From Curtobacterium pusillum (GTDB taxonomy: Bacteria > Actinomycetota > Actinomycetes > Actinomycetales > Microbacteriaceae), in the NCBI GenBank assembly GCA_002025645.1, contig CP018783.1, positions 3,782,001-3,846,000 on the forward strand: a stretch of 64,000 nt of DNA, given 5' to 3'. This document shows, piece after piece, positions 1-8,662 of this stretch. A model generated the notes under the pieces. That model saw only the letters and a program-made list of their open reading frames with translations. It had not been told where the DNA came from and ran no database searches. How positions within the stretch are numbered: the stretch's first letter is position 1; each line of letters opens with the position of its first letter. The position numbers were made by a program, and so were the translations under genes.

Positions 1-827
1 TGGCCGGCTGGCGCTTCATGTTCCTCTGCGTCTCGATCCCGGCGATCATCGTCGGCATCCTGTGCCTGTTCGTGCTCAAGGACAAGCCGTCCCAGGCGAA
101 GTGGCTCGACGAGGACGAGAAGCTGTGGCTCGAGGGCGCCCTCGCGAAGGAGAACAGTCAGAAGGAGGGGAACGCGCACGGCAAGGGGGGTCTGCGCGCC
201 GCCTTCGGTTCCGGTCGTGTCTGGATGCTCGCCGCCGTGTACTTCGGCTTCATCTACGGCCTGTACGCCCTGAGCTTCTTCCTGCCGACGATCATCGACG
301 GCTTCCAGGAGCAGTTCGGCACGACGTTCGACCTGTTCCAGAAGGGCCTCATCACGGCGATCCCGTACGTGCCCGCCGCCGTGGTGCTCTACTTCTGGTC
401 GCGTGACGCCTTCCGCCGCGGTGTCCGGGTCTGGCACATCGCGGTCCCGGCCCTCGTCGGTGGTCTGAGCATCCCGGTCGCGCTCTACATGAACAGCCCG
501 GCCGCCACGGTCGCCGTCATCGCGATCACCGCGTGCTCGATCTTCGCCGCGCTGCCGAACTTCTGGACCGTGCCGACGCAGTTCCTCACCGGTGCCGCAG
601 CGGCAGCGGGCGTCGCGCTCATCAACACGGTCGGCAACCTCGGCGGCTTCGCGGCCCCCTACATCACCGGTGCCGTGAGCGAGTGGACCGGCGGCTATCA
701 GGTCCCGATGTTCATCGTCGGCTTCTTCATGGTGCTGTCGAGCGTCCTGATGTTCACCCTCGCCCGGAACACGAAGAAGCACGAAGCCGCCGAACCGCAG
801 CAGACCGTCCAGGAGACCAACGCATGA
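1..827 (+). CDS. MFS transporter, 3' part (ACS-like organic anion family)
   Basis: This is the C-terminal part of a major facilitator superfamily permease; the 5' end lies outside the window and the frame is open from base 3. The visible 275 or so residues contain about seven hydrophobic helices separated by short basic loops. The first reads GWRFMFLCVSIPAI, typical of the middle of ACS-family (anion:cation symporter) proteins. The stop overlaps the next start by 4 bp (ATGA), so it is translationally coupled to the sugar kinase gene. Because ACS members usually move organic acids, and the operon encodes apionate catabolism, apionate or a related acid is the inferred substrate. The substrate itself cannot be read from the sequence. 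Confidence 0.85.
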   Translation, partial: AGWRFMFLCVSIPAIIVGILCLFVLKDKPSQAKWLDEDEKLWLEGALAKENSQKEGNAHGKGGLRAAFGSGRVWMLAAVYFGFIYGLYALSFFLPTIIDGFQEQFGTTFDLFQKGLITAIPYVPAAVVLYFWSRDAFRRGVRVWHIAVPALVGGLSIPVALYMNSPAATVAVIAITACSIFAALPNFWTVPTQFLTGAAAAAGVALINTVGNLGGFAAPYITGAVSEWTGGYQVPMFIVGFFMVLSSVLMFTLARNTKKHEAAEPQQTVQETNA

Positions 828-2560
828 CCCGCCTGTTCAACGACCCCGCCGACTTCGCGGACGAGATGGTCGACGGGTTCGTCGCAGCAAACCAGGGCCG
901 GGTACGGAAGGTGCACGGCGGTGTCGCGCGCGCCACGACCAGCCCCGAGGGGACCGTCGCACTCGTCGTCGGCGGTGGCTCCGGCCACTACCCGGCCTTC
1001 GGCGGCCTCGTCGGGCACGGACTCGCCGCCGGTGCGGCGATGGGCAACCTGTTCGCCAGCCCGAGCGCGCAGCAGGTCACCGCGGTCGCGAAGGCGTCCG
1101 AGCACGGTGGCGGGGTGCTGCTGAGCTACGGCAACTACGCCGGCGACGTGCTGAACTTCGACGCCGCGGCGCGCACCCTGACCGCGGCGGGCATCGACGT
1201 CCGCACGGTCCGCGTGACCGACGACGTCGCGAGTGCCCCGAGCGCCGAGGCCCACAAGCGCCGCGGCATCGCGGGGGACCTCTGCGTCTTCAAGGTCGCC
1301 GGTGCCGCCGCCGAGCAGGGCCGCAGCCTCGACGAGGTCACGGCCGTCGCCACCCGCGCGAACGACCGCACCCGCAGCTTCGGTGTCGCCTTCTCCGGGT
1401 GCTCGCTCCCCGGTGCGGACGAACCCCTCTTCACCGTCCCCGAGGGCCGCATGGCGATCGGCATGGGCATCCACGGCGAACGCGGCATCGACGAAGCCGA
1501 CGTGCCGACCGCCGACGGACTCGCCGAGCTGCTCGTCGAGAAGCTGCTCACCGAACTCCCGTCCGGTGTCGCGGTCGACGGGGCACGCGTCGTCCCGATC
1601 CTCAACGGCCTCGGTTCCGTCAAGTACGAGGAGCTCTTCGTCGTGTTCAGCGCCGTGCAGCGCAGACTGACCGCGGCCGGCGTCGTCGTCGTCGAACCCG
1701 AGGTCGGGGAACTCGTCACCAGCTTCGACATGGCCGGGGTCTCCCTCACCCTCTTCTGGCTCGACGACGAACTCGAGCAGCTCTGGGCAGCGCCCGCCGA
1801 CAGCCCCGCCTACCGCAAGGGCGGTGCCGTCCCGCAGGAGCGGGTCGCCGCGGAGACGCTCGCCGCCGACGAGCAGGCTCCGATCACGCAGGGCTCCGAG
1901 GAGTCGCAGGCGAGCGCCGTCCGCGTCGCGAAGGCGATCAGCGCCGTCCGCGCCACCATCGACGCCCACGCCGACGAGCTCGGCCGGATCGACGCGGTCG
2001 CCGGCGACGGCGACCACGGCATCGGCATGCAGCGCGGGTCCACCGCCGCCGACGCGGCCGCGCAGGACGCCGCCGCGCGCGGCGCCGGTGCGGGCTCCGT
2101 CCTCGCCGTCGCCGGTGATGCATGGTCGGACAAGGCCGGCGGCACGTCCGGTGCGATCTGGGGAGCCGCCCTGGAGGCACTGGGTCGCGTCCTCGGGGAC
2201 GACCAGCGTCCGTCGGGTGCCACCGTCGCGCAGGCCGTGCACGCTGCTGCCGAGGCCGTCCTCGCCTTCGGGGCCGTCCCGGGTGACAAGACCATGGTCG
2301 ACGCGCTCGTCCCGTTCGACGAGGTGCTCACCGCCCGCACCGCGGCCGGCGACGACCTCGTCACCGCCTGGTCCGCCGCCTCGGCCGCCGCCACGACCGC
2401 GGCCGACGCCACCGCCGACCTGCTGCCGCGGATGGGCCGTGCCCGCACCCACGGCGAGGACGCGGTCGGCACCCCGGACGCCGGCGCGATCTCGTTCGCC
2501 CTCATCACCGCCGCGGTCCTCGCGACGCTCGCAGCGCAGCCCGACAAGACCGAGAAGTAA
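824..2560 (+). CDS. lerK: Dihydroxyacetone-kinase family protein, probable L-erythrulose 1-kinase (DhaK-DhaL fusion)
   Basis: The 578-residue protein joins a DhaK domain (about 1-340) and a DhaL domain (about 375-575). In DhaK the motif MGIHGERG places the substrate-binding histidine at H217. In DhaL, AGDGDHG (D395, D397) forms the ATP/Mg site, followed by GGTSGA. ATP-dependent fused kinases of this family phosphorylate dihydroxyacetone or the tetruloses. The neighbouring RpiB-like and TIM-like isomerases match the LerK-LerI-DerI set known from erythritol, threitol and apionate pathways, so L-erythrulose is the inferred substrate. Dihydroxyacetone kinase remains possible. The start overlaps the upstream stop by 4 bp. 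Confidence 0.8.
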   Translation: MTRLFNDPADFADEMVDGFVAANQGRVRKVHGGVARATTSPEGTVALVVGGGSGHYPAFGGLVGHGLAAGAAMGNLFASPSAQQVTAVAKASEHGGGVLLSYGNYAGDVLNFDAAARTLTAAGIDVRTVRVTDDVASAPSAEAHKRRGIAGDLCVFKVAGAAAEQGRSLDEVTAVATRANDRTRSFGVAFSGCSLPGADEPLFTVPEGRMAIGMGIHGERGIDEADVPTADGLAELLVEKLLTELPSGVAVDGARVVPILNGLGSVKYEELFVVFSAVQRRLTAAGVVVVEPEVGELVTSFDMAGVSLTLFWLDDELEQLWAAPADSPAYRKGGAVPQERVAAETLAADEQAPITQGSEESQASAVRVAKAISAVRATIDAHADELGRIDAVAGDGDHGIGMQRGSTAADAAAQDAAARGAGAGSVLAVAGDAWSDKAGGTSGAIWGAALEALGRVLGDDQRPSGATVAQAVHAAAEAVLAFGAVPGDKTMVDALVPFDEVLTARTAAGDDLVTAWSAASAAATTAADATADLLPRMGRARTHGEDAVGTPDAGAISFALITAAVLATLAAQPDKTEK

Positions 2561-2571
2561 GGAAGCCCCCC

Positions 2572-3075
2572 ATGACCGAGCAGCAGTTCCGCATCGTCGT
2601 CGGCTCGGACGACGCCGGTTTCGACTACAAGGAGATCATCAAGGCCGACCTCGCGAAGGACCCGCGCGTCGTCAGCGTCACCGACGTGGGCGTCGACGCG
2701 GACGGGCACACCGCGTACCCGCACGTGGCCGTCGACGCCGCACGCCTCGTCGCGAACGGCGAGGCCGACCGCGCGATCCTGATCTGCGGCACCGGCCTCG
2801 GCGTCGCGATCGCCGCGAACAAGGTCCCGGGCATCCGTGCCGTCACCGCGCACGACTCGTTCAGCGTCGAGCGCTCGATCCTCAGCAACGACGCCCAGGT
2901 GCTCTGCATGGGCCAGCGCGTCGTCGGCGTCGAGGTCGCCCGGCGCATGGCGAAGGAGTGGCTCGGCTACACCTTCGACCCGACGAGCGCCTCCGCCGAG
3001 AAGGTCAACGCCATCTGCTCGTACGAGACGAACACTGCCGACGGCTCCGCCCCGGTGGGGACCGACGCTCGATGA
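2572..3075 (+). CDS. derI: RpiB/LacAB-family isomerase, probable D-erythrulose 4-phosphate isomerase
   Basis: The 167-residue protein has the RpiB fold. [10 protein letters not shown] is the N-terminal phosphate-loop region and [13 protein letters not shown] carries the catalytic cysteine and oxyanion loop. An AHDSFS segment and a MGQRVVG segment follow. In this context it would convert D-erythrulose 4-phosphate to D-erythrose 4-phosphate, the last step before the pentose phosphate pool. A strong ribosome-binding sequence (AAGGAAG, 2559-2565) lies 8 bp before the start. The gene lies 11 bp after lerK and overlaps lerI by 4 bp. Ribose-5-phosphate isomerase B is the alternative by homology alone. 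Confidence 0.8.
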   Translation: MTEQQFRIVVGSDDAGFDYKEIIKADLAKDPRVVSVTDVGVDADGHTAYPHVAVDAARLVANGEADRAILICGTGLGVAIAANKVPGIRAVTAHDSFSVERSILSNDAQVLCMGQRVVGVEVARRMAKEWLGYTFDPTSASAEKVNAICSYETNTADGSAPVGTDAR

Positions 3076-3863
3076 CCGGCACCACGGCAGCCGCCCCGAT
3101 CACGATCGGGGTGTCGTTGAAGATGTACTTCTCCCACGCCCGGACGCTCGAGTGGGCGGCCGCCGTGGCCGACATCGCCCGGATCCACCCCGCGGTGCAG
3201 TCCGGTGCCGTCGAGCTCTTCGTCATCCCGACGTTCCCCGCGCTCGTCCCGGTGCGCGAGGTGATCGGGGACGCCCCCGTGACGCTCGGCGCGCAGGACC
3301 TGGCCTGGGCGGACAGCGGTGCCTACACCGGCGAGGTGTCCGGCGCCGAGCTCCGTGAGATCGGGATCGACCTCGTCGAGATCGCCCACGCGGAACGTCG
3401 CTCCCTGTTCCACGAGACGGACGACGACGTCGCGGGGAAGGTGCACGCCGCCTTCCGCAACCACCTGCGTCCGCTGCTCTGCGTCGGCGAGGCGACCCGT
3501 GCCTCCAGTCAGACCGCCGTCGACGACGTGACCGCGCAGCTCGACCGGTTCCTGGCGACCGCGACCGCGGACGGCCTCGCCGGCCCGGTCATCGCCGCCT
3601 ACGAGCCCGTCTGGGCCATCGGCGCTCCGGCGCCCGCGCCCGACGACCACATCGTCGAGGTGCTCGCCGGCATCGAGCAGCACCTCGCCACGCGACCCGA
3701 ACTGCACGGCAGCACCGCGATCTACGGCGGTAGTGCCGGACCCGGGCTGCTCACCCGCGGGCAGGGGCGCATCGGCGGGCTGTTCCTCGGTCGGTTCGCG
3801 CACGACCCCGAGGCGATCCGCACGATCCTCGACGAAGCAGCACAGCTGGGAGCGACCGCATGA
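3072..3863 (+). CDS. lerI: Triosephosphate-isomerase-like protein, probable L-erythrulose 1-phosphate isomerase
   Basis: The 263-residue TIM-barrel protein keeps the TIM catalytic triad: K17 in SLKMYF, H106 in AHAERR and E178 in YEPVWAIG. The phosphate-binding YGGSAGP is near residue 220. Ordinary glycolytic TIM has GHSERR where this one has AHAERR. The protein sits in a sugar operon rather than with gapA/pgk. Both facts suit the LerI branch, which interconverts L-erythrulose 1-phosphate and D-erythrulose 4-phosphate. The start ATG overlaps the derI stop, and its own stop overlaps the next ATG by 4 bp. Confidence 0.8.
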   Translation: MTGTTAAAPITIGVSLKMYFSHARTLEWAAAVADIARIHPAVQSGAVELFVIPTFPALVPVREVIGDAPVTLGAQDLAWADSGAYTGEVSGAELREIGIDLVEIAHAERRSLFHETDDDVAGKVHAAFRNHLRPLLCVGEATRASSQTAVDDVTAQLDRFLATATADGLAGPVIAAYEPVWAIGAPAPAPDDHIVEVLAGIEQHLATRPELHGSTAIYGGSAGPGLLTRGQGRIGGLFLGRFAHDPEAIRTILDEAAQLGATA

Positions 3864-4693
3864 CCTCCCTGCTCGGCCTGTCCACCTACGCCTACTTCTG
3901 GCGGATGTCCGACCGTGTGCCGTCGCCGATGTCCCTCGACGACGCGCTCCGCGACGCGGCAGCGCACGACGGCGTCGACCTCTTCCAGATCTGCGACCAC
4001 CTGCCGCTCGACACCGCGTCGGACGACCGGCTGGCCGCGATCCGGGCACTCGCCGACGAGCTCGGGCTCGCGCTCGAGGTCGGCACCCGCGGCACGGACC
4101 CGGCGCACCTCGCGCGGTACCTGCACATCGCGCAGGCACTCGGCGCGACCCTCGTCCGGTCGATGTGGACGAGCGGCGACGACCGGCCCGACGCAGCCGA
4201 GACCGAACGACGCCTGCGCCAGGCACTGCCCGCCTACGAGGCCGCCGGGGTCACGCTCGCGCTGGAGACCTACGAGGTGGTGGCGACCGCCGACCTCGTG
4301 GCCGTGGTCCGTGCGATCGGGTCCGACCACCTCGGCGTCTGCCTCGACCCGGCGAACACCGTCGCGCGGCTCGAGCAGCCCGCCGACGTCGTCGCGATGA
4401 CGGCCCCGTACGTCGTCAACTGGCACGTCAAGGACTCCGGCTTCACCCGGTCGCCGGGCTGGGTCGGCTTCCAGTACACCGGCGTCCGCACCGGCACCGG
4501 CGTCCTGGACCACGACGCCGTCCGCGCAGCGATCGACCCGGACGTCCGTGGGATCAACCGGGTCATCGAGTTCTGGCTGCCCTGGCAGGACACGTCCGTC
4601 GGCAACACCGAAGACCCCGCACAGACCACCACCCGCATCGAAGCGGAGTGGACCGAACACACCATCGAGTACATCAGGAGCAAGGAATCATGA
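3860..4693 (+). CDS. oiaC: Sugar phosphate isomerase/epimerase family protein, probable 3-oxo-isoapionate decarboxylase
   Basis: The 277-residue protein is an AP-endonuclease-2-fold TIM barrel. Likely metal ligands lie in the segments LALETYE, LGVCLDPANT, NWHVKD and VIEFWLPWQ, in the order usual for the family. OiaC enzymes of this family decarboxylate 3-oxo-isoapionate to L-erythrulose. The gene lies between the erythrulose isomerase and the apionate oxidoisomerase, with 4-bp overlaps on both sides, which is the reason for this assignment. Family membership is clear. The specific reaction is inferred from the operon. Confidence 0.75.
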   Translation: MTSLLGLSTYAYFWRMSDRVPSPMSLDDALRDAAAHDGVDLFQICDHLPLDTASDDRLAAIRALADELGLALEVGTRGTDPAHLARYLHIAQALGATLVRSMWTSGDDRPDAAETERRLRQALPAYEAAGVTLALETYEVVATADLVAVVRAIGSDHLGVCLDPANTVARLEQPADVVAMTAPYVVNWHVKDSGFTRSPGWVGFQYTGVRTGTGVLDHDAVRAAIDPDVRGINRVIEFWLPWQDTSVGNTEDPAQTTTRIEAEWTEHTIEYIRSKES

Positions 4694-5607
4694 CCGACAC
4701 CGCCACCACCACCCACACCGTCGCTGCCGGATCCGGCACGGCCGACGTCATCGTCGCCGTGATCGGGGCCGGCGGCAAGATGGGCACCCGCGTCTCGAAC
4801 AACTTCGCGAAGAGCGAGTACACGACGCTGTACAGCGAGGCCTCGCCCGCCGGTCAGGAGCGCATCGAGGCCCTCGGCCGGTCGCTCACCGACAGCGTCG
4901 AGGCCGCCAAGGTCGCCGACGTCGTGATCCTCGCCGTCCCCGACGTCCTGCTCGGCAGCATCTCCGAGCAGCTCGTCCCCGTCATGAAGTCGGGTGCCAG
5001 CATCCTGACCCTCGACCCGGCCGCCGCCTACGCCGGCCTGCTCGCCAAGCGCGAGGACATCCACTACGCCGTGGCGCACCCGTGCCACCCGTCGGTCTTC
5101 CTCGAGCGCACCACCAAGGAGGAGTGGGACGACACCTTCGGTGGCATCGCCGCCCCGCAGGAGGTCATCGCGGCCTTCGACGCGTCCGAGTCGCTCGGTG
5201 ACCAGGACGACAGCGCCAAGGCCATCGCCGAGGCCGTCATCACGACCATGTACGCGCCCGTCATCCAGGTGCACTGGGTCACGGTGAAGCAGCTCGCCGT
5301 CCTCGAGCCGACCCTGGTCGAGACCATCGCCTGCATGATCGGCGACTTCCTCAACGACGCGCTCGAGGAGACCGTCACCGGTGTCGGCGTGCCCCGCGAG
5401 GCCGCCCGCGCCATGCTCTACGGCCACACCTGGATTGCCCTGACGAACGGTCTGCGCGGCTCGAACCCGTTCTCCGACGCCTGCCACATCGCGATGGGCT
5501 ACGGCCGCGAGAAGCTCATCAAGGAGGACTGGAAGCAGGTCTTCGACGACAGCGAACTCGACTCCGTGATCGCCAAGATGCTGAAGATCGACGCCGTCAA
5601 GCGCTGA
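4690..5607 (+). CDS. apnO: Phosphogluconate-dehydrogenase-like oxidoreductase, probable D-apionate oxidoisomerase
   Basis: The 305-residue protein has an N-terminal Rossmann domain (VIGAGGKMG, about residues 22-30) and a helical C-terminal domain of the semialdehyde/phosphogluconate dehydrogenase C-terminal type. The sequence HPCHPSVF follows the coenzyme domain. ApnO proteins oxidise and isomerise D-apionate to 3-oxo-isoapionate with NAD. The start overlaps the oiaC stop by 4 bp. The 3' end overlaps the convergent lactonase gene by 11 bp. Without the neighbours only a general NAD-dependent dehydrogenase could be called. Confidence 0.75.
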   Translation: MTDTATTTHTVAAGSGTADVIVAVIGAGGKMGTRVSNNFAKSEYTTLYSEASPAGQERIEALGRSLTDSVEAAKVADVVILAVPDVLLGSISEQLVPVMKSGASILTLDPAAAYAGLLAKREDIHYAVAHPCHPSVFLERTTKEEWDDTFGGIAAPQEVIAAFDASESLGDQDDSAKAIAEAVITTMYAPVIQVHWVTVKQLAVLEPTLVETIACMIGDFLNDALEETVTGVGVPREAARAMLYGHTWIALTNGLRGSNPFSDACHIAMGYGREKLIKEDWKQVFDDSELDSVIAKMLKIDAVKR

Positions 5608-7192
5608 TCGGCCCCACAGACCGGAACGCCCCGCCGACCCCCTTCCGGCGGGGCGTTCCTCGTGGGCCCCACGCCTCGGCGAGTGTTACCGAGGCGACGC
5701 CGGGCACCGTGAGCGCCTCCACCGCGGCGGCGAACCACGCCGCTGCCGCCGCCGAGTGCTGCTCCGGATCCGTCGCGTCCGGCACGAACTCCGGCCCGTA
5801 GCCGGCCGCGACGGACGCGTCCGTCACGGTCCGCCGCGGTGACGTCGCCACCGCGTTGAACCGCGGCCGCAGGGTCACCGGTCCGACGTGGAGCGGCCTG
5901 CCGGCGGCCAGCCTGGAGGCACTGCTCACCACCCAGCGCTGCATCCGCACCGACTCGGTCACCTGGGCACGGGACCGGTCGTGCATCTGCGGCGTCACGC
6001 TGAACGTCAGCGGGCCGTCCCAGTCGCGGTACAGCTCGATCGTGCGGTTCAGCTCGGTGAAGTGCGCGCGCGTGCCGGCCACCACGCCGAGGTCGTCGCC
6101 GTGCGCCGCCGCCGCCGCACGGAGCGCCCGCTGCAGCGCGGGGGTCGTGACGTGCGTCGCCGGGTCGAACGCGCCGACCCGGACCACCGACCCGGACGCG
6201 AGCACGTCGTCGATCGCCGCGCGCAGCAGAGCCGGGTCGTCGGTCACGAACCGGACGTCGAGCGGAGCACCACCGGCGTCGCGTCGCGCCGAGGCCAGGA
6301 CCGCGGCGACGTTCGGGTCGCCGAGGACCGGTTCGACGAGGATCGGCACCCCGCGCGCGAGCGCGTGGTCGTCCGGACGCGCAGCGGCCGGGGCCGACGC
6401 GGCGAGCAGCTGGATCGTCGGCGGGGTGTGCGCGGGGGTGGAAGGTGTGCCGTCGAGCAGGGCGAGGTCCGTGGCGGGGGAGGCCGTGCCTCCAGGCCGT
6501 GGCGTGCCCGACGGGCCGCAGGCGAGCGTCACGGACTGGTGGATCGCGGTGCTGGCGTCGAGCGCGACGGGGAACGGCTCGGACAGCGGCGTCGAGTACG
6601 TCTTGAACGAGGCGTCGGTCCAGTTGCGCTGGTCCTCCATCTCGAAACCGTCACCCGCCAGGGACACGTCGACGTCGATGCCCTCGACCGTCCACGCGTA
6701 CCCGACGACGTCCGTGGCCGGCTGGTGCGGTGCGATCCAGACCGGGAAGGTGTGCTCGGTCGGTGGCGCGGTCGTGTGCCGGGTGGTGAACGGCGTCCCC
6801 GCGAGGGTCGGCGGGTGCAGGACGACCAGGCCGATGCGGTTGCGGCGGAACGCGGTGGTCGTGGTGCCGACGGCGTCGACGTGCACCGTGCCGCCGTCCA
6901 GGACGAGGTCGAGCCGGTGGTCCAGCACGGGGTCGCCGTCGTACCCGCTCGTCGCGTCGATGCGGACGTGGGCGCTCGGGACGTCGTCGTGCACCTCGAC
7001 GCTCCGGCGGACCACGGTGTCGTCGGCGGTGCGCCAGTCGTGGTCGCGGGTGACGAACCGGATCGCGCGCAGGACCGTCACGCCGCGGTGGGTCACGTCG
7101 GCGATCTCGGCGCCCCGCAGCACGAACCGCCACGGTCCGACCTCGACGACCTCGTCGGCGCGGTCGGCGTCGTGCCACGGGGCATCGGTCAT
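5597..7192 (-). CDS. apnL: Probable D-apionate lactonase
   Basis: The 531-residue protein resembles the ApnL family, which opens D-apionolactone to D-apionate. Recognisable segments are EMEDQRNWTDASFKTY (about residues 190-205), a VWIAPHQPATDVVGYAW stretch before it, and a C-terminal TIM-like half ending with VTLAEAWGPRGTP. The start ATG (7192) overlaps the stop of the upstream MFS gene by 4 bp (ATGA), so the two are co-translated. The last 11 bp overlap apnO. Two copies of the dispersed CTGGAGGC word (5911-5922, 6484-6498) lie inside the gene. The pathway context with apnO and oiaC strengthens the call. Confidence 0.8.
   Translation of the reverse strand: MTDAPWHDADRADEVVEVGPWRFVLRGAEIADVTHRGVTVLRAIRFVTRDHDWRTADDTVVRRSVEVHDDVPSAHVRIDATSGYDGDPVLDHRLDLVLDGGTVHVDAVGTTTTAFRRNRIGLVVLHPPTLAGTPFTTRHTTAPPTEHTFPVWIAPHQPATDVVGYAWTVEGIDVDVSLAGDGFEMEDQRNWTDASFKTYSTPLSEPFPVALDASTAIHQSVTLACGPSGTPRPGGTASPATDLALLDGTPSTPAHTPPTIQLLAASAPAAARPDDHALARGVPILVEPVLGDPNVAAVLASARRDAGGAPLDVRFVTDDPALLRAAIDDVLASGSVVRVGAFDPATHVTTPALQRALRAAAAAHGDDLGVVAGTRAHFTELNRTIELYRDWDGPLTFSVTPQMHDRSRAQVTESVRMQRWVVSSASRLAAGRPLHVGPVTLRPRFNAVATSPRRTVTDASVAAGYGPEFVPDATDPEQHSAAAAAWFAAAVEALTVPGVASVTLAEAWGPRGTPRRKGVGGAFRSVGPISA
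5625..5657. terminator. Hairpin between convergent apnO and apnL
   Basis: A perfect 12-bp inverted repeat (AACGCCCCGCCG, 5625-5636, and its complement, 5646-5657) has a 9-base loop. It lies 18 bp after the apnO stop and inside the last codons of apnL on the other strand. It is probably the terminator of the forward operon. There is no long T run. Confidence 0.7.
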
Positions 7193-8535
7193 GCTGCTAT
7201 CTCCTCGAGGTCTCGTCCGGATTCCACGTGCGGCAGGAAGAACGTCGACACCGCCTGCGCCGCACCGAGGCCGACGGCGATGACGAGCCAGACGACGGTG
7301 AGTGGCAAGGTGGCGGTCAAGGCTGCCCAGAGCACACTGCCCAGCATGAACCCACCGACGAGCATCGCGCTCATCCAGCCCACTGCGAGGGCGCGGACCC
7401 TGGTCGGGAAGACCTCCGCCTGGTACGTGTAGCCCACGCCGGACCAGGTGCCGTTCGAGGCTTGGTAGAGCAGGAAGAGCAGGACCGCGACGACGATGTG
7501 GTCCTGGAACACCAGCACGCCGAGCGCGAGGGGAGCGATCGCGCACGCGGACCACACGAGCACCGTCTTCCGGCCGAACCGCTCGCCGAGCCATCCGCCG
7601 AGCAGGTAGAACGCGACCCCCACTGCGCCACCGACGAGCAGGAGGACCGCGACCTCGTCCGAGCTCCAGCCCTTGACCTGGGTCATCCAGTAGGTGATGT
7701 AGATGTTGCTCGCCACGTAGGCCATCGCGTAGAGCAGCCACGTGATCGACAGCCGCACGATCCGACTGCGAACGAGTCCGGGGACGGCGAAGAGCTGTCG
7801 GAACGACCCCTTGTCGAGATCGCTGAGGTCGACGTGCCGCTCCGCCTGCAAGCGCTCGATGGTCGGGACGTCGTTCGTCCGCACCGCGAGGCGGAGCGCC
7901 TTGAGGTGCAGGAACCGGTCGGACTCGCGGATCTTCGTCCGGGCGATGGCGACGAGGACCAGGGGGATGATGCCGAACAGGAAGACCAGCCGCCAGCCGA
8001 ACTGCCCGACGATGAGGTACATGCCCGAGGCCATGAAGACGCCGACGGTGAAGCCGGACTGGACGATCGAGTAGAGGAAGCCACGGCGCTCGGACGGCAC
8101 CTGCTCGTTCACGAGCGTGACCGAGACGGCGAGTTCGGCGTTCGCGAAGCCCGAGGCGAGTGCCCGGACGACGATCAGTTGCGTGTAGTCCTGGACGAAG
8201 AACGTCAGACCGGTGAACACGGCCGCCGCCGTCAGGCACACCACCCACGCGAACTTGCGGCCGCGCCGGTCCATCACCCAGCCGACGAAGAGTGCGAGCA
8301 CGAACTCCGCGGCGTAGATGAAGAAGCCCATCACGCCGAGCTGCGACGACGAGATGTGGAGGTCGTCGGCGATGTCGGGCAGCGTCAGCGTCAGCAGGTT
8401 CGTGTCGTACGAGGCGAGCGCCCACCCCAGCAGAGCGACGATCACGAGGTACACGACGTACCGCCGCTCGCGGGCTTCGGGGTCCATCGCTCGGATCGTG
8501 CTCGTGAGCGAGGGGCGTGTTCGGGCTTCCGGCAT
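7189..8535 (-). CDS. MFS transporter, sugar or acid porter type
   Basis: The protein of 448 residues from the chosen ATG has about 12 transmembrane helices. The loop 2-3 signature is GWVMDRRGRKFAW and the loop 8-9 counterpart is GGWLGERFGRKTV. The start at 8535 is preferred because AGGTGG stands just before it. An upstream GTG in frame (8586) would place operator-like sequence inside the gene. It is the first gene of an operon with apnL, so apiose, apionolactone or apionate is the likely substrate. It differs from the ACS-like permease at the window start, so the locus has two importers. Confidence 0.85.
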   Translation of the reverse strand: MPEARTRPSLTSTIRAMDPEARERRYVVYLVIVALLGWALASYDTNLLTLTLPDIADDLHISSSQLGVMGFFIYAAEFVLALFVGWVMDRRGRKFAWVVCLTAAAVFTGLTFFVQDYTQLIVVRALASGFANAELAVSVTLVNEQVPSERRGFLYSIVQSGFTVGVFMASGMYLIVGQFGWRLVFLFGIIPLVLVAIARTKIRESDRFLHLKALRLAVRTNDVPTIERLQAERHVDLSDLDKGSFRQLFAVPGLVRSRIVRLSITWLLYAMAYVASNIYITYWMTQVKGWSSDEVAVLLLVGGAVGVAFYLLGGWLGERFGRKTVLVWSACAIAPLALGVLVFQDHIVVAVLLFLLYQASNGTWSGVGYTYQAEVFPTRVRALAVGWMSAMLVGGFMLGSVLWAALTATLPLTVVWLVIAVGLGAAQAVSTFFLPHVESGRDLEEIAA

Positions 8536-8662
8536 CGTTGCCACCTGTCGTCGTCGAATCAGTTCAGGACTGAAACTGTCTATCACTGGTCAACCGGTTG
8601 AGCAATTGATCTGTGTGGCTGTACAGTGCGAGACGGGCGACGAGGCCCGACAGGAGGGCACC
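8536..8662. promoter_or_regulatory. Divergent promoter region with LacI-type palindrome
   Basis: The 127-bp region separates the MFS-apnL operon from the divergent SDR gene. It contains the perfect palindrome TCAACCGGTTGA (8590-8601), of the CG-centred kind bound by LacI/GalR repressors. It also contains an imperfect repeat, CAGTTCAGGACTGAAACTG (about 8560-8578). One site could control both directions. No LacI gene is in the window. Confidence 0.55.

Noticed and set aside
698-2452. Long reverse-strand open frame opposite the kinase gene
   Set aside because: It is an antisense frame produced by GC codon bias, with no domain signal and low-complexity residues. The forward DhaK-DhaL protein is unambiguous.
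5597-8425. A single 942-residue protein joining the lactonase and the MFS region
   Set aside because: The upstream part is an out-of-frame shadow of the MFS gene. The real start of apnL is at 7192 with a 4-bp overlap.
8560-8578. The imperfect repeat near the MFS start as a second operator
   Set aside because: The arms are interrupted and there is no second copy; it is mentioned only as a weak element.
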